NCBI GenBank assembly: GCA_027886185.1
Contig: WOAB01000158.1
Coordinates: forward strand, 186,001 to 250,000
Source: Rheum nobile
Taxonomy: Eukaryota > Streptophyta > Magnoliopsida > Caryophyllales > Polygonaceae
Direction: 5' to 3'
DNA length: 64,000 bases
Under the pieces are notes generated by a model. It had not been told where the DNA came from. It worked only from the letters and a program-made list of their open reading frames with translations, and did not search any database. Shown one piece after another: positions 31,404 to 42,732 of the stretch (position 1 is the first letter of the stretch; each line of letters starts with the position of its first letter). The translations under genes were made by a program, and so were the position numbers.

Positions 31404-32702
31404 ATATGGTAAATTAATTTACTGATTTATTCAAAAAATTATCCCTCCAAAAACTAAATGTTAAAATTTTCCAAAATAATCCCTCCCAAAATTCCCCCTT
31501 TCCAATCAAACCGTAATCGTTCTCAATCCCCTCAATCCCTCAATTTTTCACACCGTCACACGGTCTAGCACTCTGGCGGCCTCGTCTCCCCGATAAAATA
31601 CTCATCCTTACAGTCTCGCCGGTGCGCTTCTCCGGCCCTTGTCTCCCCGGTCTGGCCTCGTCTCGTCGATGCGCTTCTCATGTACCAATTTTAATTGCCG
31701 GTCCGCTCCTCGTCTCGCAAGTCCGGCCCTCGTCTCTCCGGTCTGGCCTCATCTCGCCGGTGCACCTCATCTCGCCGGTGCAGGTACCAATATTGCAATG
31801 CATATTTTAGTACGTTCGATTAAATTTGGTTGTTTGAGCATTGCACTTGTGGCCATTTGAGAGCAACACACGCTGATCAGAGCAGCCCAACAACACTACA
31901 CTAATTTTGGGTAGTCCCAGGTTGTATTAACTCGGCCAAACCAACAGAAGATGAGAAAACACGAGATGATTATTTACTTGGATAGGACTGTAAAATGGAA
32001 TGGTCATATCTAATATAGTTTTTACATGGCCAAGAGTTCATTTCTTAGCCAGTTTATTAAAGGCAAGGGTTTCCTAAATTCATTAAGATTTTTATAAAGC
32101 AATCCAAAACTATTTGTGTTTGTATAGAACACGTTTTATGCAATCGATGTAAATCAACAATCTGCCAATATCCAATTTAACGGCAAAAAAAGAGTGAATC
32201 GTACCAAACTATGTATGTGTAAGAGAAACAATTCACATCGGCAACTGTTACAACTTTTCTCACAGCTTTAACAAAATTGACATACTCACATGTGACAGTT
32301 ATCAAAGAGATGAGAACAAATAGTACCCACTGATGGTTACTTATTTCATTGGTAGTATGATGATAGCAACAATCCCTTTAACGCATCCTTTAAAATCCTG
32401 TTTGAGCACTTCAATCTTAAGTTCTTCAATATAATGATGTAGTTGTGTTGTTTTTACATTGCTACTGGTGTATGATCACCACTCAACAAGAAGGTCTCCT
32501 GACTAAATACTAATTAACTACATGGACAACAAGACAAGTAAGATACTAAGATATATTATAAAGTGTTGTAGTCTTTAGTTAGTTTGTCTTAACTAGGGAT
32601 CACTTGTTGGGCTCTGCAGTTCATTTGTCCATTTGTTTAGGAAAATGATTATCTTCTCCTCTTTGTTGTGATCAGGATTTGTAATTCATTTGTGAAACAA
32701 AG
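31404..32702. other. Spacer with a GC-rich TCTCGCCGGT repeat
   Basis: At 31,570-31,790 the word TCTCGCCGGTGC / GTCTCCCCGGTC(TGG) recurs about eight times, forming a small CpG-rich minisatellite that could be a former promoter or 5' leader of the hAT gene that follows. No convincing coding frame. The rest (31,800-32,700) is ordinary AT-rich sequence. Confidence 0.45.
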
Positions 32703-33110
32703 ATGGAGCATTCGAGTGGAACCATGACGCCACCAGAATCACTTGGTCGATATAACGAATCACACTTCTCTTGTCCTGGTATGTATGCTCTATTTTTTTT
32801 TTCTCTATATAGAACATTGTTTACATTCTTAATTTTTATGAGTAATGCCTATTAATTTGCATTCTAACTCTCCAAATGTTCATGTAGTAGGTCAATCAAT
32901 TACATCTCATTCGTCAGCTACATCTCAACCTTTGAATGATGGAGGTGTGAAAATTACTAGAAATGTGGAGGCTAACAAGACTGGTACTTGAAAGTAAATC
33001 AAACTGAAAGTTCAACGACTAGCAAACAGATAGATCGGAAAGTGTTTCATGAATTACTTGTTGATGCTATTATGAGACATGGACTTCCTTTTAAGTTTGT
33101 TGAGTTCGGA
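32703..33110 (+). pseudogene. Fragment of a hAT (Ac-like/RICESLEEPER-like) transposase gene
   Basis: The first exon may be 32,703-32,778 (MEHSSGTMTPPESLGRYNES) with donor G/GTATGT. The acceptor ATGTAG lies at 32,882-32,887, and the second exon reads GQSITSHSSATSQPLND. After a TGA near 32,989 and a frameshift, the frame reads KVFHELLVDAIMRHGLPFKF (about 33,038-33,097), which is the conserved segment that follows the zinc-finger region of plant hAT transposases (elxxAIxxHxLPFxfVE). The BED finger is missing, and the sequence dissolves into a minisatellite at 33,110. The enzyme would cut and move hAT transposons; this copy is dead. Confidence 0.6.
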
Positions 33111-33480
33111 TATTTTGGGTGTCGGGTATAATATGGTTGTTACGAGTTCGGGTATAATCGGGTTCATATTGTCCCGGGTTTGGGTTATTTCGGGTTCGGA
33201 TTGTTTCGGGTTCGGGTTGTTTCAGGTTCGGGTTGTTTCGGGTTCGGGTTGTTTCAGGTGTCAGGTATATTCGGGTTCAGGTTGCTCGAGTTTCGGGTTG
33301 ACAATGGAGTAGTCTATTCGGATATAAGCGGGTTCGGTATGTTTTTAAATCGGGTTGCTTTTATGTTCGGGTCAAATCGTGTCGGATCGGGTTGGTTTTA
33401 GATATTGTTTTTTTTTCCAGATATCGGTCGGGTCTTGAGTCGGGCGGTCCAAGCGGTTTTCTCGAATCGGGTCAGGTTTT
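33105..33480 (+). repeat. TTCGGGTTGTTTC minisatellite
   Basis: The units GGGTTCGGGTTGTTTC / GGGTTCGGATTGTTTC / CAGGTTCGGG alternate from about 33,105 to 33,480. The regular core is at 33,180-33,265, with degenerate copies on both sides. Open frames here are products of the repeat. Confidence 0.8.
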
Positions 33481-33489
33481 GCCACGCCT

Positions 33490-34895
33490 ACTCAGAATGA
33501 ATGACAATATCAAATGCTCATAATAAGAGTAATTTCAAAGACAGAAAGTGTAAGAGAACATGACTCGACTCCAAACGTCAACAATGAAAGAAAGTTGAAG
33601 TGTTCAAATTGATTTGGTAACACAAGATCGACCAGAATAGATAACGTACAAGTAAATCCAAGTTTTGAAATGATAAACGACGACAAAAAAGAAATATTTT
33701 TCGGAGGTTTTTCAAAGTATGAACAAAATAGGGTACAAGGAGACATTTTAAAAATCTTTAGATCTAAATTTCGAAGTCCTAAATACATCACAAATTTAGA
33801 TTATAGAATCAGAAACAATTTAGGGCCTAAGAACATAGGGTTTTGAGATCTCGAAAAATTATTCTCAAACACAAGATCGGAGCCCGGAGAAAAAAAAGAG
33901 AGTGATGTTTTTTATTTTTTAAAACCTAGGTTTTTCTGAAAAAGAAAAAAACTTAGATATGGAATTTTGAGCATCAAATTACTTCAGAACACAAATCGAG
34001 ATCAACTAAATTCTACGGCCCAAAGATTTAAGATTTTGAGATCTAGATTCATCACAAACCCTAAATTGGATTGTTGCCTCTATAAAGAAAGGTTTCAAAA
34101 TGTTGGATGTGATTTTGAGAGCTACCAAGGTTGACAAACAAAGTTCCTAGCTTAGAAATTTAAAGTTTTCAGATGCAGATTTTGAGAGAGCACTTTAAAA
34201 CTAGATTGTAGCTTGGAAAAAAAAAAAATGAATCACGAGCCTTTAGTTATAGAATTTCAAAATTCACAAGACTCTAAACAAATAAGATTTTAGCTTGAAA
34301 AAAAAATGAAATTCAAGACTTTAGATCTAGAATTTCGGGAGCCACGTCACTTCAAAAAACAAGATAGCTATATCATTATAAATGACAATGTTGAAACAAT
34401 TCATATGGAATTCTTCAGTGTGATATTAATACGATTTTCATGGCAGAAATCATGGCATTAAGAAACAATATTATTAAAACAAAATCCCTGAACCTAACTA
34501 AAATTGAAATTGAAGGAGACAATATTTGCCTAATTAATTCAATTATAGGCATGTGGGCTTGCCCTTGGGAAATTGTCGATATTCTTATTGATCTACATTC
34601 CTTCAAAGAAGTCCATATTAGATGCATTTTTTGAGAGGTGAACCGGTTTGCTGATAGAATTGTTAAACTCAGCTTCACGCCCTCTATGTCTGACTTAAAC
34701 CATGATTCAGAACTACCAGTTCTCATCCGCAAGGATGCTCTAGGCCGGACTTCGCATAGACGCTAGATCCTGTCTAATTCTTTCCTCGTAACAAAAACAA
34801 GATCGTAGCTTTAAAAACAAAAGACTTCAAATATAGAATTTTGAGAGCCACAAGATTTAATAAAGGCTTGATCGTAGCTTCAGACCCTTTAGGCT
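33490..34895 (-). repeat. Diverged tandem repeats in the leader of an old minus-strand retroelement
   Basis: Phrases such as GATCTAGAATTTyGGGAGCCAC, GATCGTAGCTTxAAAAACAA and GACTTyAGATxTAGAATTTT recur about every 100 bp from 33,780 to 34,870. The series ends at a degraded tRNA-Met-like PBS (CAGACCCTTTAGGCTCTAATATCAA, minus strand, about 34,877-34,901). This suggests the leader of a decayed copia-like element. The only recognisable coding piece is the RNase H scrap at 34,440. Confidence 0.5.
34440..34745 (+). pseudogene. LINE-type RNase H (RVT_3) domain fragment
   Basis: The frame reads MAEIMALRNNIIKTKSL, then KIEIEGDNICLINSIIGMW and DILIDLHSFKEVHIRCIF. After TGA (34,635-34,637, where relatives have Arg before EVNRFAD) it continues NRFADRIVK. 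The E-A-E/IEGDN and ND(R)AD landmarks are those of the plant RVT_3 RNase H domain, found at the ends of LINE ORF2 proteins and in related orphan genes. No neighbouring RT is present. Confidence 0.7.
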
Positions 34896-35059
34896 CTAAT
34901 ATCAATTTATAATAGTATAAGAACTCTCAATCTGCTTACATGCTTAAATTTCTTGTGAGATTTTATGTTTATAATGTTAAAATCACCTCTATATCCTTTT
35001 AGGAGGGCATCTTAACCTCGTAAGGGTTAAGTTGCTCTCTCTAAGAATGAGGTAGGCCG

Positions 35060-35616
35060 GATGAAATTTGACTAACTCATCCTTAGCTATCCACTCTATG
35101 ATTTATACTAGACTTGATCTTGCTTTTGCTATTAGTGTTTTGAGCGGATTCAAATATGAACCTTATGAAAAAGATTGGATTGCTATGAAATTTCTTTTTA
35201 GACATAGGATGAGAACCGTGAATTTTAGCATGTTATATGATGTTTATTTTGCTCCTAGTATGATGTTTGGATATTTGGATTCTGATTATGCTCGTATACA
35301 GACAATAGAATGTGTCTCACCTTCTATCTATACACTTACCATGGCAATTATTCCTCATAAATAGCTTAGAAGTAGACAATTGTTGCTTTGTTCTCCAAGG
35401 AGGCAACATGGCTCCAACGGATACTTAGAAAGATAAACACTATTAGTGCGTGCTACATATGGATAGTCAAATAGTGTGTTTATTTTATTGTAGAAATACC
35501 AATTATATTGATGTGAGATATCACTTTTTCCCAGATAAAGTTGATAAAAATGTGATTCTGGTCAAGAAGATCGAAGGTAAGTTAAATCCGACAGATTTTG
35601 GAGCGATAATTGTTAT
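35060..35616 (+). pseudogene. Copia RT/RNase H remnant that hosts element C
   Basis: The frame from 35,068 reads MIYTRLDLAFAISVLSGFKY, then GYLDSDYA, and from 35,450 NYIDVRYHFFPDKVD and IEGKLNPTDF. These are the C-terminal RT and RNase H signatures of a Tork-like copia element (YTRPDIAxAV, GYxDSDxA, TKHIDVRYHF). It has several stops. At 35,616 it meets TGTTGGATCG, the end of element C's 3' LTR, so C inserted here. GTTAT (35,612-35,616) is the candidate target sequence. Confidence 0.75.
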
Positions 35617-36433
35617 TGTTGGATCGTTAGTGTTTCGTCTGAGGGAAGAAGGTGCAACAGAATATATAAGTAGAAAAAAAAATAGAGCTCACTATTTATA
35701 GTGGAAGCCCCAATTAATCAAATGACTAATCAATGAAAAACCACTACCTTCATGCTTCCCGCTTGAGAGGATTTTAAAGATGTCTACTTGTCTTATTGAT
35801 TTCTTGATCGGTTACACTTGTAGCTCGGACTTCAAACCCTAGACTTCCGACCTAGTTTTGAATCACTCCTACAACGATGAACATGAGTTGACTCTCTAAG
35901 ACTCACAGACTTCTTCACTTATTTTTCTCTATCACTGAAAATGCTTCGAGTTCGTACTTCAAAAATGACCGACTCACTTCTATTAATACATGTAGGGAAT
36001 CCTACTATAAAATAATATCTATCTATCACTTTCCAATAACAAAAAGATATTATTTGACTCACAAAGATAATATCCTAACCGATCCTATTATCTAAGGAAA
36101 TATCTCCTAAAATAACATAATCAAGATAAGATAGAATTTTCTCTCTCCAAATCTTCTAGTTGGTGTAATCAAACCAACTTTCCATTTCCAACCGCATGAT
36201 CTTCAAGGATTATCTTTATCATCTTCACAACCATCTTCTTTATGATATTCGTAGCTTGTTGTTGTTATGGCACTGCTGTTCCTTTGGAGGTAACAAATCG
36301 TTTAGAAAACTCTTTGTTCCCTCTGCATTATTGTGCTGCCGATCGTTCCCTGTGACATCTTTATTTGATCCTGAAACACTCAGTCACGATATTAGTTGAA
36401 TGTTTGTTACCATCAAACCCAAAGAATTCAACG
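35617..36433 (-). repeat. 3' LTR of element C (817 bp)
   Basis: On the plus strand it begins TGTTGGATCGTTAG, the end of the LTR, and reads through GTCTGAGGGAA and GAAAAACCACTACCTTCA to GAATTCAACG at 36,433. The whole layout mirrors element G's LTR read in reverse (38,721-39,645), but more diverged. The outer base pair has changed from TG to CG at 36,433. Confidence 0.82.
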
Positions 36434-36625
36434 AATTCCCACTTTTTGATGGTGGCAAACATTCTTGACAAAATAACACATACTTGAGATAAAGACAGTA
36501 GCATGAAGAGAGTTTTCTCCTTTACGATAGTATAGTTCCCCCAGAGAGACAGTAAAGATGAAAACATGATAGGTTCCCCCCTCAACTAGACCACCCATCA
36601 TATTCCCCCTTTTGGCATCGTAAAA
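36434..36625 (-). other. Purine tracts before the 3' LTR of element C
   Basis: On the minus strand the sequence contains GATGCCAAAAGGGGGAATAT (36,601-36,620) and TTGAGGGGGGAACC (36,573-36,586), and CATCAAAAAGTGGGAATT abuts the LTR. Element G has the same three-step layout at 44,725-44,912. Several polypurine tracts are a known Sirevirus feature. Confidence 0.7.
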
Positions 36626-36783
36626 AACTTAAGAAAATTTCAAAAGGAAAGTTAACACATCTGGATAAGCAACTAATCCCTTTTTCATTAATAAAGAAAC
36701 ATGCAAAGACTATTGCACGGACAACTACAAAATAAGCAAACATGATCAACATCATGTTGATCATGTAGCCAGAGGAAGATGAA

Positions 36784-37196
36784 TCAAGCACCATCAGTGC
36801 TTGTGGAGGGAGCATAGGGACGAGTATCAATCGAGGCACGCACTTCCTCCATAAGACGCCGTTGCTGTTCTGCCAAAAAAGTAATTGCGCGGGATAGCCT
36901 CCTTACAACCGTTGACAATTTAGAATCCATATTGGGCACATTCTTTTGTTCCCCCTTAGCGTCTGCACTATCAGACTCATCCTCATCTACATTCACCACT
37001 GGCTTGGGCTCAACCTTAGACCAACCGACTCCTTCTTGCAAAATAAACTGCATCTTGTGAAGATTACTTGCATCCAGACCTCGGTAAAAGAAGGAACCAT
37101 CAATCTTCTTCTTGTACACCTTGTGATACTCCATAATTTTCTTTACTGCGCTCGGATACGGTAGTGTGTGTCTATCAGTGTTCCTCGGATGAGCCG
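36784..37196 (-). pseudogene. Third ORF of element C, C-terminal part
   Basis: The minus frame includes AHPRNTDRHTLPYPSAVKKI, then LDASNLHKMQFILQ, an acidic segment (VDEDESDSADAKGEQ) and a coiled-coil-like tail (RRLSRAITFLAEQQRRLMEE), ending TGA at 36,784. It aligns by eye with residues 416-548 of the element G protein. The N-terminal part of the same ORF lies at 55,320-54,176, the two halves being separated by the Cassandra insertion with TATGT duplicated. Function unknown. Confidence 0.8.
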
Positions 37197-37201
37197 TATG
37201 T

Positions 37202-37379
37202 TGTAAGACCCGAGGCCTTACAAGCGTCATCCCATGCCAACCCGGGACTTCCCATGAGGTCACCCATCTTGGTACTACTCCCGCCCTAGCACGTTGTCCT
37301 CACTTGAACCATAAAATGGAAGAGCGGGTAGAACTTTTACTCATTATAAACCAAGTTTCGGGTGTTGTAATCACCCCCA
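37202..37379 (-). repeat. Cassandra 3' LTR with 5S rRNA-like domain
   Basis: The minus strand contains ACGTGCTAGGGCGGGAGTAG and GATGGGTGACCTCATGGGAA, matching the 3' half of plant 5S rRNA (boxes A to C of the internal promoter). It ends CTCGGGTCTTACA. A copy of this block would be read by RNA polymerase III if functional. The first 20 bp of the LTR (TTACAACACCCGAAAC) are mutated relative to the other copy. Confidence 0.82.
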
Positions 37380-37466
37380 CTTAAACCCTTGACGACCTCG
37401 TTAAGGCCCAAAGACCGCCCTCTAGGTCGAGCGACTGTCCACCGGACCAAGCCCATTCGTAACCCA

Positions 37467-37484
37467 GAGTCGGCTCTGATACCA
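37467..37484 (-). other. Primer-binding site of the Cassandra element
   Basis: The minus strand reads TGGTATCAGAGCCGACTC, two bases inside the 5' LTR end at 37,487. tRNA-Met type. Confidence 0.88.
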
Positions 37485-37486
37485 TC

Positions 37487-37550
37487 TGTAAGACCCGAGG
37501 CCTTGGAAGCGTCATCCCATGCCAACCCGAGGACTTCCCAAGAGGTCACC
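37487..37550 (-). repeat. Cassandra 5' LTR, 3' end segment
   Basis: The segment runs from the 5S-like GGTGACCTCTTGGGAAGTCC to CTCGGGTCTTACA on the minus strand. The rest of this LTR is at 54,037-54,170 because element H inserted at TCACC (37,546-37,550), inside the 5S box C region. Confidence 0.85.
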
Positions 37551-38720
37551 TAATAGGCGTTTAGTCGTGTGTACCTAACAAAGAAACCTTAAAAACCCAA
37601 CTAATGTAGTCTGGCAAGTAAGGGTCGAACCCACAGAGAATCAAGTTATCTATCATGTTTGCATAAATCGTTCACTAACAGTAACAAAGGGGAATTTGAT
37701 GTTTTGTTTTAAACTATGAAATAAACTAGCAGAATTAATGATGATGTAAACATATATTGATGAAAGTACTCAGCCAGACAGATATCCACACTTCAGTTTG
37801 ATTGATTGATCCTTGATTATCTCTAGTTCTTTAGACCAACGAATGTTCATATTCCTTTTCTTAAGTTATTAACAGGACAACCATACCCTAATAATACTAA
37901 CTATCAAACAACCAGGAAACTATCCAGATTCAATTCAATAGCAGCAGTAAGTTCAGGAATTTCAGCAGATACATGCACATAAAATAACCAGTTTTACTTA
38001 GTATGCAATCAATTCTCTTCTACAATAAACTATTCCAACCAGTTCTAGAATATCGTAGTTTCTACTCTGAATTAGAAATTTCAACCAGAAACAATCTAAC
38101 TCTAGCAAAAGAATATTACTAATAACCACTAGTTGATCAGGCTAGTATAATCTGTAAAACTCAAAGGGATTAAGCACAAGAGAATTAATAACATTCAAAG
38201 GAATAGAACAAGAATTATAATCTCACAACCAAATCAAACGAAGGCTTTAATCGTCTGACTAAGTAAATGAAACTTAGTTCTTCATAGTCTTGCAAAAACT
38301 CCAAAAACTCTAAAATGCCGTTCTGAAAATATGATAGAATGAATGATGACCCAAACCTAAAAAGAACTTATTCTATTTAACCTAAACGAAATATGCTAAA
38401 AATAATAAACGAAATATAAAAATATAAAATAAAGAAAATAAGGTAACAAGATATCATGCGGCGAAATCTTCCCACGTGGTCTCTGATCGTCAAGGCCGCG
38501 CCCGCGGTTTGCACTTCGTAGCACTCCGTCAAATCCTTCATTGACCGCGATCGCGGGTCCAAAACCGCGACTGTGGTTTAGCCTTCTCCGCTTCTTGACG
38601 AACTCTTCCCATGCCGCGCTTTCTCCTCCTTAGCCGCGGTTGCGGCTTTGCCTTCCTCAGCTTCTCTACTTCACTAAAATTACCTCTTTCACCACTTCTT
38701 CTCTACTACTCCATCATCCT
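37551..38720 (-). repeat. 3' LTR of element H, larger part
   Basis: Begins TAATAGGCGTTTAG (the 5' copy has TGATAGGCG) and matches 52,757-53,950 closely. It contains several CpG-rich near-palindromes (GACCGCGATCGCGGGTCC at 38,543-38,560; AGCCGCGGTTGCGGCTTTGCC at 38,632-38,652). It is interrupted after ATCCT (38,716-38,720) by element G and resumes at 45,843. Confidence 0.9.
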
Positions 38721-39645
38721 TGTTGAATTCCTTAGGTTTTGATGGTTACAAACACTCAACTAATATGTGTACCAAGTGTTTCAGGGACAAGAAGAGTTAT
38801 CCCAGGGAGCTTTGCAGCACAGGATCTTAGAGGGAACAAAGGCTTGCTTAGCGCTTTATTACCTCTCAAGGAACTGAAGTGATGGACCAGATCAAGGCTG
38901 CAAAAGGAAAGAAGTCATCCAACGTGCTGAGTTAAGGAAACAAACCAAGAAGCCACGCGGTAGAGGATGAAGACTTCGGCTCCAAGGATCAAGCCGGATT
39001 GTGCGAAGATATGGAGAGAGAAAACCCGATCGTGTTGATCCTAGGATTCTTTCCTAAGATAAGGCGATTGGAGAGAGAATAACGTTATCCAATCGGTTGG
39101 ATTAATTAAGGAACTCCTTCCTTAATTAATATAACCGGTTGTGATATCTTATCTTCAAAACAAAATCATATCTTTGTAATCCGATTCTAGTATTTCCTAA
39201 TTTTGTGTCAATTAGGGTTTTAGCCGAGTTGTATTTAAGAGAAGGATGGATTCTTTTCTAAAACACGACGCAGAAGAAAAAGTAGAACGAAGAGCGTTCA
39301 GTTGAGAAGAAAAAGAGAGTGAAGTGTTTGTGAGTCTTTGAGGGTTGAGTTCGGATTCATCGTTGTAGGAGTGATCTTCGAATCTAGGTGGGAAGTCTAG
39401 TGTTTTGGAGTCCATGCTACAAGTGTAATCGAACAAGAAATCAATAAGACAAGTACACACTTCAAAATCCTCTCAAGCGGAAGCTTGAAGGTAGTGGTTT
39501 TTCCTTGAGAAGCTAGTTTTGCTAATCAGGGTTTTCACTATATATCGTGAGTTCGTTCTGTTATCTTTCTTCCTATTTTAATCCGCTATGCCTTCTGTGG
39601 GAACAAAGCTTTTGTTCCCTCAGACGTAACTCTAACGATCCAACA
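38721..39645 (+). repeat. 5' LTR of element G (925 bp)
   Basis: TG...CA ends, the same length as the 3' copy. A TATA-like GTATTTAAGAG at 39,231-39,241 is a candidate promoter; it is conserved in the 3' LTR at about 45,423. Confidence 0.93.
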
Positions 39646-39647
39646 AT

Positions 39648-39660
39648 TGGTATCAGAGCC
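39648..39660 (+). other. Primer-binding site, tRNA-Met type (element G)
   Basis: TGGTATCAGAGCC begins two bases after the 5' LTR end. Confidence 0.92.
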
Positions 39661-39701
39661 TGGTGCTCTAGATTGTTTTCGTTACAGAATTTGCAGGAAA
39701 G

Positions 39702-40709
39702 ATGTCGTCGTCAAGCAATGCAATCGGTGATTCATTCTGGAAGCCGCCAATGCTGAAGGCCAGTGAGTATGATTGGTGGGTGGAACAAATCGATTCCCAT
39801 ATCTGTTCCCTCGACGGACAGATCTAGAGAGTCATAGAAGTCGGTCCTTTGGTTATCAAGAATGATGAAGATGAGACTAAGCCAAAACCAAAGATCGACT
39901 ACACCGATGAGGACTGGAAGAAATTGGAGAAAAACAACAGGGCCAAGAAGATCCTCCACATGGCTCTTTCTCCCTCAGATCTCAAGAAAATCATGAGCTA
40001 TAAAACTGCTAAGGAGATCTGGGATGCTTTGAAGCGCCTTCATCAAGGAAATGAAGACACAAAGAAGAACAAGATCCTTTCTCTGATCAAGGAGTATGAC
40101 CAAGTTTCTCAAGGGAAAGATGAACACATTCAAGAGTACTACTCCAGGTTCCATGGGCTAGTTGGTCAGCTTCAGTACCTTGGTGAAACAATGCCAGACT
40201 GGAAGTTGACTCATCACTTCATGCAAGGTCTCAACACTCAGTGGGATGCCATTGCTCTTGCCCTCTACTCTCAAACAGACGTCAAGACTCTTACTATGGA
40301 AGAGGTGGTTGCTAAGCTGGAAAGCAACGCCTCTGTCTATAACCATAAGATAAACAAGAAAGGAGAGGAGAAGGCGAAGAGCATTTCCCTGAAGGTGGAA
40401 AGGGCATTTGATTTGTCTCAAATGGGCGATGAAGATGAGGATGGCGATGAAGATGTTGCTCTTATCACAAGGGCAATGAGGAAGATATGGTCTCGGAACA
40501 AAGACTCGCCCAGTTCCTCTGAAGGGAACATAGACATGAAAGATGTGGTTTGTTACCACTGTCAGAACAAGGGACACATGGCCAGAAACTGCTTCAAAAA
40601 GAAGGCAGGAATGCCTCTAGCAAATGAAGGGAAGCAAGCAATGGTTGCCACCTGGGGGAATCAGACTCAGATGACGAAGATTCGTCACATTCCAGGGATG
40701 TATGCTTAA
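39702..40709 (+). pseudogene. Gag capsid region of element G, with an amber codon
   Basis: The natural start is ATG 39,702 (MSSSSNAIGDSFWKP). TAG at 39,825-39,827 replaces a likely Trp (DGQI-stop-RVIE). The rest is open to 40,709 and shows the Sirevirus/copia Gag core (UBN2 type): AKKILHMALSPSDL, AKEIWDALKRLHQG, EYYSRFHGLVGQL, and the first zinc knuckle CYHCQNKGHMARNC (about 40,552-40,593). After that knuckle a one-base change in the run TGGGGGAATC (about 40,654-40,664) moves the frame, so the ORF ends early at TAA 40,707. Gag would build the particle; this copy would give only fragments. Confidence 0.85.
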
Positions 40710-41656
40710 TGGCCATTGAAGTTCCAAACGAGACAAAGGAAGAGGTAATCAACGATGAGGTAACTGAATCTGATCTTATATCAAGCTTAAAATGCAAATC
40801 TAAAGAAAGCTTGATCTCTCTCATTAAGAATCTCGTTCACGAGAGTAGTCTTTTCAGTGAGCAACTCGAAGAGAAAGATGAATCGATCTCAGGTCTGATC
40901 GAAGAAAATCAGGTTTGGGCTGAAAAAGTATTCACGCTTGAGAAAGGTTCATCTTCCTCTTCAAACACATGCTCTGAGTGTCCAGAACTCACTGAAAAGA
41001 TTAAGTCTCTAGAGTCCACTATTTCCTCACTCGAGGCTGAGTCTTTAATGTTAAAACTAGGAAATGCAAAACTTTCTAGTGATCTAACCAAACTAACTGA
41101 GGAACAAAAGGACGAGCCAAAAGGTATTGTCTTTGTTGCAGCCAAGAATGAAAAGAAACCTGAAAAGAAGGAAGTACCTCACTTTGGAATTGGCTATCAA
41201 CCTAAGCTTCCTGTTGATGACACTAAGAAAAAAGGCTCCAAAGTCGAAGGAAAACAGTCTATAAAAGAAAAGGGGGAATGTTCCGCCGGAGGGAACAAAG
41301 GCAAAGACTGTTCTAATTCGACTGAGGAAGGCAAGGCTTGGTATCATGGACAGAAGGCTCATGCAATTTGGCTGAAGCAATCCCAAAGCAGTAAGTCCAA
41401 TAATATTGATTTTCAGTCAAGGATTGCTAACAAAACAATTTGGCCAGGACAGAGCAAGTATGTAGATCTGAAGTATCAAAGGGTCTGTTGGTATTGCGGG
41501 CATTCTGGTCATTACAAGAAAGAGTGTCTGCTGAAGCAACATAATGAGGAGATTGCTTGCACTACTAGGGAGCATATAGAAGTTGAACCTCCTAAGATTA
41601 GATATGTTGCTCCCAAACCCAGAAAGTATAAGCTTGTCTGGGTTCGCAAGAATTAA
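40667..41656 (+). pseudogene. Gag C-terminal region of element G, shifted frame
   Basis: The frame that continues Gag after the G-run shift reads ESDSDDEDSSHSRD, and its first ATG is at 40,709, overlapping the upstream TAA by one base. It contains a long coiled-coil-like part (KSKESLISLIKNLVHESS, then LEEKDESISGLIEE, LESTISSLEAES), a Lys-rich linker and a second zinc knuckle CWYCGHSGHYKKEC (about 41,488-41,529), ending KYKLVWVRKN. Two knuckles with a coiled coil between them match element D's Gag. It was probably one protein with 39,702-40,666. It ends at TAA 41,654. Confidence 0.85.
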
Positions 41657-42732
41657 CTCTTTCTGTGCAGGATAAAGTGAGGAATGTTCCTAGTGTTTCA
41701 TTCATTCAAGGGTCAGTTACTTGACAGGGAACAAAGCGAGTCTCACCTCACTTCTGCATGGAATACTTGAGACTCAAAGGCCTGGTGTCAAAGGTAAAGG
41801 AGATGTGGATATGGACTTAATGACTAATTTGTTCCTTGTGTAAAAATTTCAGGTACCATGTACATCTAGAAAAGTCATAACTGTGTTGAGAAAGATAGCC
41901 AAATAAGGGATCTCGTGGAACAAAGAATCAAACACCACTTTTCTCATTAGGACACCTGTTGGGAAACTCTACATTCAGTTCCATACAAAGTCTGGTTTGT
42001 TCCCCTAACTACATGTCTATGTGTTGTGTTCCCTCGATGATTGGCTAGATTACGTGGTAAACTGTGAAAGTCTAATCTTCATGCCTTATTATGCATTAGC
42101 TTCCTTGGGTATTAATTTTCGAAAAGCTTGACTATGTACTTTTACTTTCTTTATGTACCGAATGTCTTGCATGGTCATCTATGTTATCACATGTCACATG
42201 AATCAGCTCTATTTCGGCCCAAAAGAATCAACTTGATGTTTTGTTCCCTCATCATAAGCCCAAATGATAGTTGATTCTACAGCTCACCCGTAACCACCAT
42301 GCTTGATGTCTCCTATGAGCCCATCTAATCATCCACAACTGGAGACCACTCAGGCATGATGTAAAAATCAATCGCAAATATCATATATTTTGGTGTGATG
42401 GTCTTTTGTACTCTCTCTGGTAACTAACCCCCAGCATCACACCCTACTACTTTTTGTTTTGGCGGAAAAATGGTTCGGCCTCTGTGGCTTGCATGTCTGA
42501 GATGACGTGTGTATGGCATAATGTAATAATGGAAACCTTGTGTTGGGACGCGCTGTGCATTAAGGGTTGATTTGATGGAAAGAAGTTAGAAAGAGATCTT
42601 TCGGCTGGTTCAATTGGATTTGGACGAGATTCTGACAAGTTTTTGGGAAAGTGGAAGATTGCAATTTTTATCTTTTGGAAACTGAAAGGATCAGATTTTA
42701 TCTTTGGAATTTCTGGAAGATTTTGTGATGGC
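41657..42732 (+). other. Pol deletion scar and post-pol remnant in element G
   Basis: About 1.1 kb without a long frame. No protease, integrase or RT motif can be found, so pol was deleted. The part from about 42,000 (GATTGGCTAGATTACG, CTCATCATAAGCCCAAATGA) matches post-pol sequence of element C near 55,880-55,930 (minus strand) and element D near 21,600-21,830. Frequent GTTCCC/GGGAAC words. Confidence 0.65.

Noticed and set aside
33079..33401. Plus-strand frames with FGFGLFRVRVVSGSG repeats
   Set aside because: Product of the TTCGGG minisatellite translated in different frames, not a protein.
36784..37263. Treating the minus frame up to 37,263 as one protein
   Set aside because: The part above 37,197 is Cassandra LTR sequence; only 36,784-37,196 belongs to the third ORF.
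37202..37300. A genuine 5S rRNA gene
   Set aside because: Only the 3' half of 5S is well matched, and it lies between Cassandra LTR ends next to a PBS, so it is the 5S-derived domain of a retrotransposon.
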